From the NCBI GenBank assembly GCA_001953115.1, contig LSSL01005185.1, positions 1-10,553 of the forward strand: a stretch of 10,553 bases of DNA. The letters run 5' to 3'. Positions 1-7,978 of this stretch are shown piece by piece. Below the pieces are notes generated by a model. That model saw nothing but the letters and a program-made list of their open reading frames with translations, was not told the DNA's origin and made no database searches. The DNA is from Smittium mucronatum (Eukaryota; Kickxellomycota; Harpellomycetes; Harpellales; Legeriomycetaceae). Position numbers and translations under genes: made by a program. How positions within the stretch are numbered: the stretch's first letter is position 1; each line of letters begins with the position of its first letter.

Positions 1-123
1 TAGGTTCTTTCCGTTTTGGACACGATAAATCGCATCTTTGCAGCCGGTATCAACGACCTCACCATTATTGTTAACGTATATCAATACAACCTATCTCGCG
101 TTTATGGGGGGGGGGGACTCCTT
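1..123. other. possible partial exon at window edge, strand uncertain
   Basis: The first ~90 bases are visibly richer in G+C than the following 3 kb and are open on both strands. On the plus strand the frame beginning at base 4 reads VLSVLDTINRIFAAGIND and continues into a glycine run encoded by the G tract. It is followed at 124 by GTAAGC, the same donor hexamer as in the RPS13 intron, and base 1-3 is TAG, as at an intron 3' end. On the minus strand a frame reads VNNNGEVVDTGCKDAIYRVQ and runs off the left edge. Third positions of the plus frame are more pyrimidine-rich, as in RPS13, which slightly favours plus. I recognise neither peptide. It could also be non-coding. Confidence 0.2.
106..116 (+). 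repeat. 11-base poly-G tract
   Basis: Eleven consecutive G residues in otherwise AT-rich DNA. A run of eleven C residues lies near the other end of the window at 10368-10378. The flanks of the two tracts do not match, so they are not ends of one repeat. Such tracts are prone to length error in sequencing. Confidence 0.9.
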
Positions 124-1786
124 GTAAGCACCGTTTCTTTCTCTCGTCTTTTTAGTTTTTCGCTATAAATGAAAATCAATACCTTTTTTAAAAGAATTGG
201 TTTCTATACTACTTATTTAAGCTGTAAATTGAGATTATAGTTTTGTATTTGTAGAAATTATGCGATCTGATTCGGTTTGGGATGTTTTTCCAACCTATCG
301 CTTAGCACATTTATCTCTGAACTCTTTTTTTTTTCTTTACCTGCCAGACGAGATTGACTGTTTATTGGCAGAATCAAATCACACCATTTTTTATTTTTTT
401 ATTTTTGCAATTTGCATTCATTTTTTTTTTTATCCGGAATATGAATTTGGAATAGAGGAGAGCCTTTTTTTTTTTTATGGGTTTGATGTTTTTTTTCTAT
501 ATGGGTTGAGAATAGAAGCAGAATAGAACAGCCTGCCAGAACCAAATATAGTGAGAGAAAATGGAATAGGATGGGTGTTTTTTTTATATTAGAGAGCCGG
601 CTAGTAAGGTTTGCCGGCAGAACGTGACAGTGTATCTTTTCTCCCAACCAAGAACAAAGATGCAGCAGAAATACAGTGAAAGGCTCCCTTAATTTAACCC
701 AAACCAATTTCATATGTCCTTCACCCACCCTCTCCTCTCTACCCATTTCCATCGCTGACATTCCTTACTCCTTCCGAGAAAGTGGGCTAAAACATACACT
801 AATTATTTTCTAAAAAAGAAGAGTTAGATGTTTGGATACAAAAGTAAAAGATCATTAAACCCTACCCACTTTTTTTTAAAAAAAATGCCAGAAATCATGA
901 CTTTTTAAATCAAACCAAATAGCGGATTTTGAAAATATACCTTTTGAAATTGTAGTTATGATTTTTTTTTAAAGCCATACATTCTTAAAAGCATACAACT
1001 CACACTCCTTCCTGCTTCCAATACCTCCGACAAATCATTAGATTGCTCGTTTTGTACCCTATTCTAGTATTTAAAATGCTATAACCTTAGCCAAAAAAAG
1101 ATTATAGTGGAAAACCCCATCTTTTAGTAAAAGTATCAATCAGCCAATTCTTCAAAACTCTAAAGAACTCTAATGTTCAGAAAACATAATTTTAGATCCT
1201 TTTTAGATTTTTTTTTGAATGATGAAAAAAACGGATAGATTGGTCAATATCGCCACCATGATAAAAATTGCTACCGTACTCCACCCGCATCTAAATTTTA
1301 TCTTTTCTACGAGTATAAATTTACTAGTCTTAAAGTGTAAAAATACCTTTACACTATTTTCTCTTTTACGCAATCTCTTTTTTATACTAAAAATCAGCAC
1401 CAGATACATATAACGATTTAGAATTCTATTGCTTATTATTTCTAAAAACCCTTTTCGGAATCTTTATTTTTTTTTTTGCCAATACATATGTATATATAAA
1501 CAAGCCACATCTTCAATAAAACACAGAATACTCGTTCTTTTACCAATTAGATTGGAGGCTAATAGTGCTTTTCCATTCTTTACAGAAATTATTATAAATA
1601 AACTTTTCGCTGTCTCGTGAAAAAAAATCTACTTTACACTCACCTATATCCCAGAAACTCAACTCTTCTATATTTTTTTGGTTTTACTCCCCATGTTTGT
1701 TATCAGTGCGAATATAGTACATTTTTCCTCTATAATAAAATCTTTTAGATCCTTATTATTTTCCCAATATATTCCTCTAAAAGGAT

Positions 1787-1833
1787 GGGGACGATGGGGT
1801 CTCAATATATTCAATAACACGGGGGGGTGAGGG
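1787..1833 (+). other. G-run cluster, possible G-quadruplex
   Basis: Four G-runs occur on the plus strand: GGGG at 1787-1790, GGGG at 1796-1799, seven G at 1821-1827 and GGG at 1831-1833. The loops are 5, 21 and 3 bases, so one loop is long for a stable quadruplex. The decamer CAATATATTC occurs at 1765-1774 and again inside the long loop at 1803-1812. Function unknown. Confidence 0.35.
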
Positions 1834-2043
1834 TTCTTCTTGATAGATAATCACAGCTATGATCAATGCCATTACCTTGTAAATTTCTAGGGAAATAGTT
1901 CTTGCCTCCCTCTTGGCAAATAAGTGGCATGGAATTTGTTCCAAAAGAAAAATCTAATTAACGTTTAAATTCTGTTTAAATTTTGAGATAGAGTATATTC
2001 TATTTGTGCCTTCTTCAACTCTAAACCACAATAATTGGCGATA

Positions 2044-2382
2044 ATGCCAAGACTGAAGTCGTGTAATATAAACTCAATCCTCTCTAAAAAAAAAGGAACA
2101 AGGTATTTAGATTCATTTAAATCTCGCAAATCCATTTTCCTTTGTTTTTTTTTCTTTGACGCATTTTTACAATTTACGGAAAGTTCTGTTTTGAAACAAA
2201 TGCTTTTGATAAAAAAAGCAAAAGATGCTTTTCTACATCACCTTTTTTACTTGGAAATTGGCTCGGCCATTTCATGGCTATCAGTAGTAAAAAAGGCGCT
2301 TATTTTAATGGCCAATGCAACCATTTTTATAAACAATTTGCAAAAATGCTTACTTGTAATAATCTCCAATATTAAATATTGA
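2044..2382 (+). CDS. unrecognised 112-residue open frame, doubtful
   Basis: An ATG-initiated frame of 112 codons starting MPRLKSCNINSILSKKKG. It has a Phe-rich stretch near residues 38-43 and a hydrophobic, Leu/Ile-rich C-terminal half. No family is recognised. A frame of this length is borderline for chance in DNA of this composition. It lies about 680 bases upstream of RPS13 on the same strand and has no clear initiation context or poly(A) signal of its own. It may be a decayed fragment or random. Confidence 0.12.
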   Translation: MPRLKSCNINSILSKKKGTRYLDSFKSRKSIFLCFFFFDAFLQFTESSVLKQMLLIKKAKDAFLHHLFYLEIGSAISWLSVVKKALILMANATIFINNLQKCLLVIISNIKY

Positions 2383-2589
2383 ATTTCACAAATATGAACT
2401 ACATTCAAGTTTAAAATTAGGCCAGCTTTTAACAGTACGATTCCGCAAAGTTGAAAGTTTCCATCAGAAATCAGAGTTAAAAGAAAAAGTTAGAAAGAGC
2501 TATTTGAGAGGCTGTAAAAGAATCTCGCTGTGAAAAGGGATTAGCCATTTTAGGGTCCCAAAATATCTGCAGCTACGATTTCAAGTCTA

Positions 2590-2807
2590 CTTTTCCATTC
2601 AAATATATTCATTTAGCCAATTGGTTTATGATGCTAAAATATCTCTATTGTTATTAGATTTCTAGGCTAGAAAATGTTTTTCATTTTTGCGTTTTCGACC
2701 TGAAAGGGGCAATAATCCTTTTCTTATCCAATGGTCATTTACAAAAAGAAATAATAAAGCTATTTATTAGCTTTCCAGTAAATATATTCATTCAACAAGT
2801 ATTGGTT
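2590..2807 (+). repeat. diverged direct repeat upstream of RPS13
   Basis: Two imperfect copies of about 37 bases lie at 2590-2626 and 2771-2807. Both begin with CTTTTCCA or CTTTCCA, share the identical 13-mer AAATATATTCATT (2601-2613 and 2780-2792), and end in ATTGGTT. Their spacing is about 180 bases. They could be an old tandem duplication or paired regulatory sites for RPS13, whose start is at 3058. Confidence 0.5.
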
Positions 2808-2853
2808 GGCTTATTGCTTTTTGTAGTCAGCCAACAGAAAAATAGATAATGTA

Positions 2854-3057
2854 TTTAGGGTCAGTTTGTACCCTTGCACAATCTAAAACTTTTATTTTTT
2901 TTTGTTGCAACTGAAATTTTTTATTATTATATTTTTCCAAAAAAGAATAAATTCGAAAGGATAATTATTATTGAACTCCCTCTCTCTGACTAGTCGTAGT
3001 TAAATTAGCTTCTAAGCCTTTCAAGCTACACCTGATTATCGACAGAAATATATCAAA
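2854..3057 (+). promoter_or_regulatory. probable RPS13 promoter and 5' leader
   Basis: TTTAGGG at 2854-2860 resembles the telobox/TTAGGG element that Tbf1/TRF-type factors bind in ribosomal protein gene promoters of some fungi. A C/T-rich tract, CTCCCTCTCTCTGAC at 2976-2990, about 75 bases before the start codon, looks like a transcription start region. The start codon context ATCAAAATGG has A at -3 and G at +4. No strict TATA box was seen. The assignment is inferred from position and motifs. Confidence 0.4.
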
Positions 3058-4036
3058 ATGGGTCGCATGCACACTCCAGGAAAGGGTATTTCATCCTCTG
3101 CCCTCCCATACAAACGCACTCCTCCTAGCTGGGTCAAGGCTACCCCAGAGGAAGTATGCAACAACATCTGCAAACTTGCCAAGAAGGGTGTCACCCCATC
3201 TCAAATCGGTGTTTTGTTGAGAGATTCTCACGGTATCCCAGTTGTCAGATATGTCACTGGTACCAAGATCGTCCGTATATTGAAGGCTAACGGTCTTGCT
3301 CCAGAAATCCCCGAAGATCTTTACTTTTTGATCAAGAAGGCTGTGTCCGTCCGTAAGCATTTGGAACGTAACCGCAAAGACAGAGATGCTAAATACAGAC
3401 TCATTCTCATTGAATCCCGTATCCATCGTCTTGCTCGCTACTACAAGACCTCTGGTCAACTCCCACCCAACTGGAAATAGTAAGCCCTATATATTTTAGT
3501 TATGTTATCCGATGTTTCTATATCCATTCTTGGAACCTTTTTTATCTCTTTTTTTGTGCGCTTAATGGCTATCATAACCTGACTCTTTCCTCGCTTATCG
3601 GTTATGGCTCCAAGGGTCTATTTCAGCTTGTCAACTCGATCACTCGGGTTTGATGGCTGTCTACGATCTATTGTGATTTCTTTGATTTTCTTTTTCAAGA
3701 TCTAAGAGTTGCAATTTTGTGCTCGTTGTCTTTAATTGACTTTTGTCTTTATTGATTATGATGCAACTTGGGGGGAGAGCTAAAGAAATAAGCCATTCAA
3801 ATGGATAACGGACATTATTTAGGGTTTAGACAGCTATTGATTTTCTTTGTTCGTATCTAGGATGGTTTGATCCAATATCATTCTTCCTAGTTTACTACAT
3901 TGGAATTTAATTCTGCTGTTTTTTGCTCTTTAATAGTCTTTCTTGGCTCTAATGTATAAATGAATTTATAATCCAAAACTCTTTTTTTCTGTACTTTAAT
4001 AGCGAATCTTCCACTGCATCTACCCTTGTCTCATAA
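3058..4036 (+). CDS. RPS13: 40S ribosomal protein uS15 (RPS13), two exons
   Basis: Coding sequence join(3058..3479, 4003..4036), 151 residues, the usual eukaryotic RPS13 length. uS15 is a small-subunit protein that binds 18S rRNA near the central domain and bridges to the large subunit. Exon 1 encodes residues 1-140 plus two bases of codon 141. It starts [18 protein letters not shown] and contains the family blocks [19 protein letters not shown] (here [15 protein letters not shown]), [31 protein letters not shown] and [12 protein letters not shown], ending LPPNWK. Read without splicing, TAG follows at once and the conserved tail is missing. TAGTAAGC there is really TA|GTAAGC. Joining to C at 4003 restores Tyr and gives [11 protein letters not shown] then TAA, matching the family tail. 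Codons favour C/T third positions, as in a highly expressed gene. It converges with the SMG9-like gene. Confidence 0.97.
3480..4002 (+). other. RPS13 spliceosomal intron, 523 bases
   Basis: The donor is GTAAGC at 3480 and the acceptor is TTTAATAG ending at 4002, preceded by a T-rich tract at 3981-3999. A branch-site candidate CTAAT occurs at 3949-3953. The boundaries are fixed by the protein: the exact join restores the conserved C-terminal tail in frame. An earlier TTTAATAG at 3929-3936 does not give that tail. The intron holds a 7-bp inverted repeat, CATAACC/GGTTATG, around 3573-3606, and a telobox TTTAGGGTTTAG at 3818-3829. Animal RPS13 introns carry snoRNA U14. I looked for it here and found only weak TGATG-type boxes, no paired C and D boxes with a stem, and no recognisable U14 rRNA-pairing segment. 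Confidence 0.93.
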
Positions 4037-4085
4037 TTTGACTTTAGTTTATGTTTTGGTCACACAATTTTCAGATTCCGTATCC

Positions 4086-4091
4086 AATAAA
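4086..4091 (+). terminator. poly(A) signal AATAAA downstream of RPS13
   Basis: Canonical AATAAA 50 bases after the RPS13 stop codon, a normal distance for a short fungal 3' UTR. A second AATAAA lies at 4354-4359, just after a T-rich run at 4330-4352 and beyond the snoRNA candidate. Either could be used. Use of the distal one would put the snoRNA inside the RPS13 primary transcript. Confidence 0.5.
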
Positions 4092-4154
4092 TTCTTGTCT
4101 AACATCTGTCTTGATTTTTAATTCGTTCACTCTTCTTTCTTCCGGCCAAAGTAT

Positions 4155-4303
4155 GATGTGATATTTTATGATGAATCTGTATTTCTGAATATTGGATCTC
4201 TGGGTGCCAATTTCACCCTTTGGTTCTATAGCATTAGACATATCTTTTGCTTTGAAGTATAATCCACTTATAACGTATTCATACTGTCTGAGAATATCAC
4301 ATC
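4155..4303 (+). ncRNA. box C/D snoRNA candidate, target unknown
   Basis: A perfect C box ATGATGA (4168-4174, consensus RUGAUGA) and a perfect D box CTGA (4288-4291) are enclosed by a perfect 11-bp terminal stem: GATGTGATATT at 4155-4165 pairs with AATATCACATC at 4293-4303. Two bases separate stem and C box and one base separates D box and stem, which is the kink-turn arrangement bound by Snu13 and the fibrillarin/Nop56/Nop58 particle. The RNA would be about 149 nt. The likely guide is the ~17 bases before the D box (4271-4287), which would direct 2'-O-methylation of the U pairing with A4283 by the D+5 rule. No clear internal D'/C' pair was seen. It does not resemble U14, U3, U8 or U13 as I know them. 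It lies between RPS13 and the convergent SMG9-like gene and may be independently transcribed or processed from an RPS13 3' extension. Confidence 0.78.
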
Positions 4304-4596
4304 TTATTTTCGCTAGGTTTTAAGATTAGTTTTTTTTTTTTGGTTTTTTTTTCAATAAATATGTATATCAGCTATCATGTTTTGTTTTCTTATTTTCTAG
4401 TTTTATTTGTATTTTAGTTATTATTTGTTTCCTAAATGTCATTTGGAATGGAAGATAATCAAATGGTATTAAAAGTATTACGAATATTGATGTTGTGCTG
4501 TTAATAATAAATAATTGACTACAAAAAAATCTAAAGATGACAATAATAGGTAAAGGAAGGGAGATTGTCTGGGGTTATGGTGATATTTATGATGTA

Positions 4597-6447
4597 CTAG
4601 TATTTTGAGTCAACAAAGGACTTGATGGACTCAAAAGTAATGGTAACGAAATCCAGCCATCCGCTTAAAGAGATTTCTTGACCTTTATTCTCCGATTCAC
4701 TAGCATAATATCCCTCCAAGTTGGTTTCTGAGTCTGCAAATTCACTGCTCGATTGAACCGGCTTTTTTACGCTATTAATTAGAGCCAAAACTTTATCAAG
4801 TGAATCCATAGAATTTGCTTTACTGCTGGCATTTAATTGGGCTCGTTTCCTGGTTGTAAATGTTGGCATTAGTGAGCTGGAATTAGTCGAGTTTTTTTTA
4901 GTAAAAGGGTCAATGTTGTTATTGGCTGCAAGATTAAACCAGAATTGTGACAGGTTCGAATAGTAGTTGATATTCCCTTGCCCCGGACTATTCATAAACT
5001 CGTTCTTGATATCCACTTCGTCTAGTATGGTTTCAAGTGGTGAAATTGTAAAGTTTTTTAAAGCAGTGGGGTTCGAAAGATTGTTGGAAAAGAGTTTTGG
5101 CAGTACAAAGACGTTTTCAACAACAAATCCAGATTTAGTTAGAACTTCTTCTATAGGACTATTTTTAGAATCAATACAGAAATCTTCCACTATTCGGCGA
5201 CATAACGCCTTATGATTTTCCAAAGCACAACTTTGAAACGTTTGGTATATTAGTATTAGTTTAGGAAGTGTAAATGTTTGATGAAACCTACTAGTTTTTT
5301 GAATCTCGAAAACTGCATTTTTAGCTTCAATTAGAAGACCAACCAGCTCATCATCAGAACCCGTTGAGGGATTATATTCAATAACTACAAGAATTAGATC
5401 TGACCAAATGATGTTGGATATAGTTGTTAACAGATCGTACTTGGAATAGGTACTCTGTGTTCTTCTATTGTTATTAGATGATCTGCTTGAGTTATTACTA
5501 GATTTCTTAGTGTTGATGTCCGAAAAAATGGGAGGAAAATCAAGATATGTCATACCTGTTAATGGATTAATAAAACAGCCGACATCGTTAGAAGACGAAC
5601 CAGAGTCATTAATCTTGAATATCTGATTCCCGGAAGATTCTCTACTTGTTACGCCACTTTTATCCTTCCGTATTTTTTGGGAATTGGTTTTAGGATTCGT
5701 ATTGTTCTTAGCGAAAGAAGCAGAAATTGGATCAGTTGGTACGTTTTTAGAGGGATTGGAATGGCTAGTACAATCAGGATCGATTATTAGAGACATTAAA
5801 GTTGATTTTCCAACTGAAGATCGCCCGAAATTTGAAATTACTAAATTTGACGAAATATTCTCACTCGCAAAAGGCACTATTTTATCTGTCCTTAAACTAC
5901 TTTCGGGTTTTAACAAGCTAAAACATCTGGACATCATATTCAAATTATAACTAGATTCCAAAAGCTTCACATTTTGGACAGAGCCCAAATTTCCGAAACG
6001 CAGTTCTGAAACTCGGGAGGTTCCGCCATACCGCGCAGCATTTCTGGGATCAGAAATGGATAATTGATCAATGCTTTTGGAGATAAGAGATTTATCTGTC
6101 AGTCCAAGCTGCTCAAGATCTGGTGGCTGATAGCGACTAGATCTGGGTGTTATGTGGTTGATGCCTTCATAACCTGCATCTTTACCAACTTTTTTAGCCG
6201 GAGATTTGGGAAATTCAAGCTGATTTGGATTGTTGGATTTCTTGTTTGTTTGTGTTCCACCCGATCGGTCTACTTTGCCATTCTTTTCATTTTTTGTTGG
6301 TTTGCTTGAACGAGCTTTAAAACCCCTGGATCTTAATTCGGATAAAGGTCTTAATTGACCTTCAACTGGATCGAATAGTTTCTTTTGCTCAACGTTGACA
6401 ATAGAGGAAGTCCTTTTGTACTCGTCTTCAACAGGGTAGCGAGACAT
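4597..6447 (-). CDS. SMG9: SMG9-like nonsense-mediated mRNA decay factor
   Basis: A 616-residue protein without introns. In animals SMG9 pairs with SMG8 and holds the UPF1 kinase SMG1 inactive until nonsense-mediated decay is triggered. Residues 1-200 are polar and disordered-looking. A P-loop, GRSSVGKS at 208-215 followed by TLMSLI, matches the GxxxxGKSxxMSLx of animal SMG9. FINPLTGMTYLDFPPIFSD (292-310) matches the SMG9 switch-II region, which ends LDTQPILS in human. A strand NIIWSDLILVVIEY (345-358) and PKLILIYQ (395-402) follow in the family order, though the NK base-recognition pair near the latter is not evident. A Ser/Asn-rich insert spans 315-327. The C-terminus LSGWLDFVTITFESIKSF aligns with the terminal Trp-containing helix. 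It is longer than the human protein (~520). The start at 6447 is the first ATG of the frame. An unrelated small-GTPase-like protein is the main alternative. Confidence 0.65.
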   Translation of the reverse strand: MSRYPVEDEYKRTSSIVNVEQKKLFDPVEGQLRPLSELRSRGFKARSSKPTKNEKNGKVDRSGGTQTNKKSNNPNQLEFPKSPAKKVGKDAGYEGINHITPRSSRYQPPDLEQLGLTDKSLISKSIDQLSISDPRNAARYGGTSRVSELRFGNLGSVQNVKLLESSYNLNMMSRCFSLLKPESSLRTDKIVPFASENISSNLVISNFGRSSVGKSTLMSLIIDPDCTSHSNPSKNVPTDPISASFAKNNTNPKTNSQKIRKDKSGVTSRESSGNQIFKINDSGSSSNDVGCFINPLTGMTYLDFPPIFSDINTKKSSNNSSRSSNNNRRTQSTYSKYDLLTTISNIIWSDLILVVIEYNPSTGSDDELVGLLIEAKNAVFEIQKTSRFHQTFTLPKLILIYQTFQSCALENHKALCRRIVEDFCIDSKNSPIEEVLTKSGFVVENVFVLPKLFSNNLSNPTALKNFTISPLETILDEVDIKNEFMNSPGQGNINYYSNLSQFWFNLAANNNIDPFTKKNSTNSSSLMPTFTTRKRAQLNASSKANSMDSLDKVLALINSVKKPVQSSSEFADSETNLEGYYASESENKGQEISLSGWLDFVTITFESIKSFVDSKY

Positions 6448-6750
6448 GTAAAATCATAGAAAAGATTTTTCAGAGTTTAAATAACGTTTATATCACCTAT
6501 AAAAAGTTTTATCGTAAGACTGTAGATTTGGTTTTGCTACTTTTAAAGGACAGTGGCAAGTGATTCGGAAAAAATAAAGCATGGTTCATACTTGTCTACA
6601 AACACTGTTCTAATTCTGATAACTAAAAGTATGTCTCAACCCATTCTCAACTGGATTCGCCTTATTTATTTGACAGATTTACCTCGGTTCTATTTGATAA
6701 AATCGCGATAACATGCCTATCAAAATCTTACATTTGCAACAATAGAGATA

Positions 6751-6763
6751 ATAGGCTAAATAT
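6751..6763 (+). repeat. ATAGGCTAAATAT dispersed motif
   Basis: The same 13-mer occurs at 10312-10324, and its first ten bases ATAGGCTAAA recur at 9707-9716. All three copies are on the plus strand and in the AT-rich right part of the window. They may be remnants of a dispersed repeat or chance in low-complexity DNA, although the GGC core is not expected often here. Confidence 0.45.
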
Positions 6764-7033
6764 AGTCCATATTTTTCAGCCAACATTTACTCTTTAGAGT
6801 TTTATACGGAAAGTAGACTAAATCACTATAAAAAATTTCGTCCAATATCTTTGTTAATTCGGTCCTATATTTGATTATCCGAAATATTATTGGTGAAATG
6901 GTTTTATATTGATATTCTGCTTTTTCCTAATATAGCTAATCGCGGTATTTTATTCGTTATAAAAACCACATCTTAAGCCCAGTTAAATTATATCGCCGTT
7001 TCATTTTATGGCCAATATCTGGGTTAGTATATT

Positions 7034-7170
7034 CTAGAGCGGCCATTTCTCTGTATTTTGGTTATTAGACTACCCGCATACTCGAAGTATTTTCAGAAAG
7101 TTAAAAGTATTCATTCGCAAAATTTATTCCTTGAACCAATGCACTCGTGGTATGGATCTGCTAGAGCGGC
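7034..7170 (+). repeat. CTAGAGCGGC direct repeat pair
   Basis: The decamer CTAGAGCGGC occurs at 7034-7043 and 7161-7170, 127 bases apart. It is unusually GC-rich for this neighbourhood. Surrounding bases do not align. I considered a tRNA A box and it does not fit. No function is known. Confidence 0.45.
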
Positions 7171-7735
7171 ATAGGGGAATAGGGTGAAATTTTTTTTAAA
7201 TTGTTTCCCTTTTTTTTTAATTTTTTTAAATTAGTTTTTAGAACTTTTTCTTAACTTGGAAATAAATTTCCCGTAAAAATAAAATAAAATCACAAAATCT
7301 ATTGTATACAAACAAAACTAGCCCACTTTATACAAAAAAAAAGTATTCATATACAAATTAATTTTTTAAATTGTTTTTCTTTTACGTATCCGTAACAAAC
7401 TATTGAAAATCTTTTATTCACCATTTATTTTTTTTATTTTTTGTAGCGCGTTTTATACATTCTATTTCAAAAAAATCTAAAAAATCTTGTAATTTTAACT
7501 GCAGATCTATTATACTCTTTCCGTCTTAATAAAACAAAAAAGTATTTTGAAATATCATTTAAAATAGAAATAGATAGGAAAGTTGTCTAATATTACCAAG
7601 AGCCGAAACCTGATGTACATTTTAATATTTGTGCTATAAATACAAGAGATATTTTGAGTTTTTTTTTGTAAACTCTATTTTACATTAGAAATAACTCCAA
7701 TACAGGATTTTCAGTTATATTTACGATTTTATTGA

Positions 7736-7978
7736 TTCAAATTGAATATCTCTATTTGTTATTCAGCTAATTGGTATTCTTATAAATCAGAAACATCGAT
7801 CCTGACTTTAAACTGTAAAGAAATCGGTTTGAATATTTATGGAAACGGCTTTACGAGACCTTGGGTCATAAATAAAATCACTAAACAGGAGGATGCTGAT
7901 ATAACATCAAAGAAAATATATGATATATTTTCAAAATATAGAAACGTAAAAAAAATCGGAATAAAAACAGTGAATTAA
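7736..7978 (+). pseudogene. decayed coding fragment, weakly RRM-like
   Basis: An 80-codon stop-free run with no ATG start, in DNA where stops are otherwise very frequent. Its core (about 7790-7920) is locally richer in G+C than its flanks. The C-terminal part, DITSKKIYDIFSKYRNVKKI, resembles helix 1 to strand 2 of an RNA recognition motif, and particularly the branch-site protein p14/SF3B6, where the segment reads like ITAEEMYDIFGKYGPIRQI. The usual Gly after the Tyr is Arg here. An RNP-2-like strand is not clear upstream. After the stop the same frame continues with only two stops to 8101, including a 27-codon ATG frame at 8018-8101. I read it as a relic; the family assignment is weak. Confidence 0.3.

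Larger units (their letters stand above)
125..3057. other. long AT-rich intergenic region without a supported gene
   Basis: Nearly 3 kb rich in T-runs (for example around 421-432, 463-476 and 960-970). Open frames at 260-526 (+) and 399-761 (-) exist largely because T/A runs translate as Phe or Lys; they look like low complexity rather than protein. A pair of GCCGGC hexamers sits at 596-601 and 613-618, and a C/T-rich stretch at 717-752. From 2363 to 2914 one plus frame holds only five stops in 184 codons, including a 56-codon run at 2363-2530 with HQKSELKEKVRKSYLRGCKR; this could be a decayed gene or chance. No tRNA, rRNA or transposase was seen. Confidence 0.6.
4037..4596. other. convergent intergenic region
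   Basis: The 560 bases between the RPS13 stop and the end of the SMG9-like gene hold the poly(A) signal and the snoRNA candidate described separately. They also hold a T-run (4330-4341) and TTTATT at 4402-4407, which is AATAAA on the minus strand and a possible but distant poly(A) signal for SMG9. A GTATGA donor-like hexamer at 4151 and TTTTCTAG ending at 4400 could bracket the snoRNA as a 3' UTR intron; this is speculative. No protein-coding frame is supported. Confidence 0.55.
6448..7735. other. SMG9-like upstream region and transition to AT-rich DNA
   Basis: The stretch up to about 7180 has moderate G+C and should contain the SMG9 promoter (minus strand), but no strong core motif is visible. 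From about 7180 on, A/T runs dominate. A short plus frame at 6631-6711 reads MSQPILNWIRLIYLTDLPRF; it is 26 residues and not recognised. GTATGT at 6629-6634 with TTTGACAG ending at 6676 would make a 48-base mini-intron there, unproven. No gene is supported. Confidence 0.5.

Noticed and set aside
399..761. 120-codon minus-strand frame, and the overlapping plus frame at 260-526
   Set aside because: Both are extended by A/T runs coding for Lys or Phe, overlap each other and show no recognisable motif.
1218..1224. Perfect C box sequence ATGATGA
   Set aside because: No D box CTGA follows at a sensible distance and no stem is present.
1203..1620. Open frames at 1203-1409 (-), 1219-1413 (+) and 1429-1620 (+)
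   Set aside because: About 63-68 codons, low complexity, open on both strands in the same place, and no family recognised. The GCCACCATG at 1252-1260 looks like a Kozak context but is inside such a frame.
2626..2703. C box-like ATGATGC with CTGA at 2700-2703, plus strand
   Set aside because: The C box is imperfect and no terminal stem brackets the boxes.
3091..3459. 122-codon open frame on the minus strand
   Set aside because: It lies wholly antisense to the RPS13 exon 1 and has no family resemblance; a shadow of the conserved plus-strand gene.
3600..3665. tRNA-like A and B box resemblance inside the RPS13 intron
   Set aside because: Only partial matches to both boxes and no acceptor or anticodon stem can be formed.
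4967..6309. Plus-strand frames at 4967-5215, 5684-5950 and 6064-6309
   Set aside because: All are antisense to the SMG9-like coding sequence.
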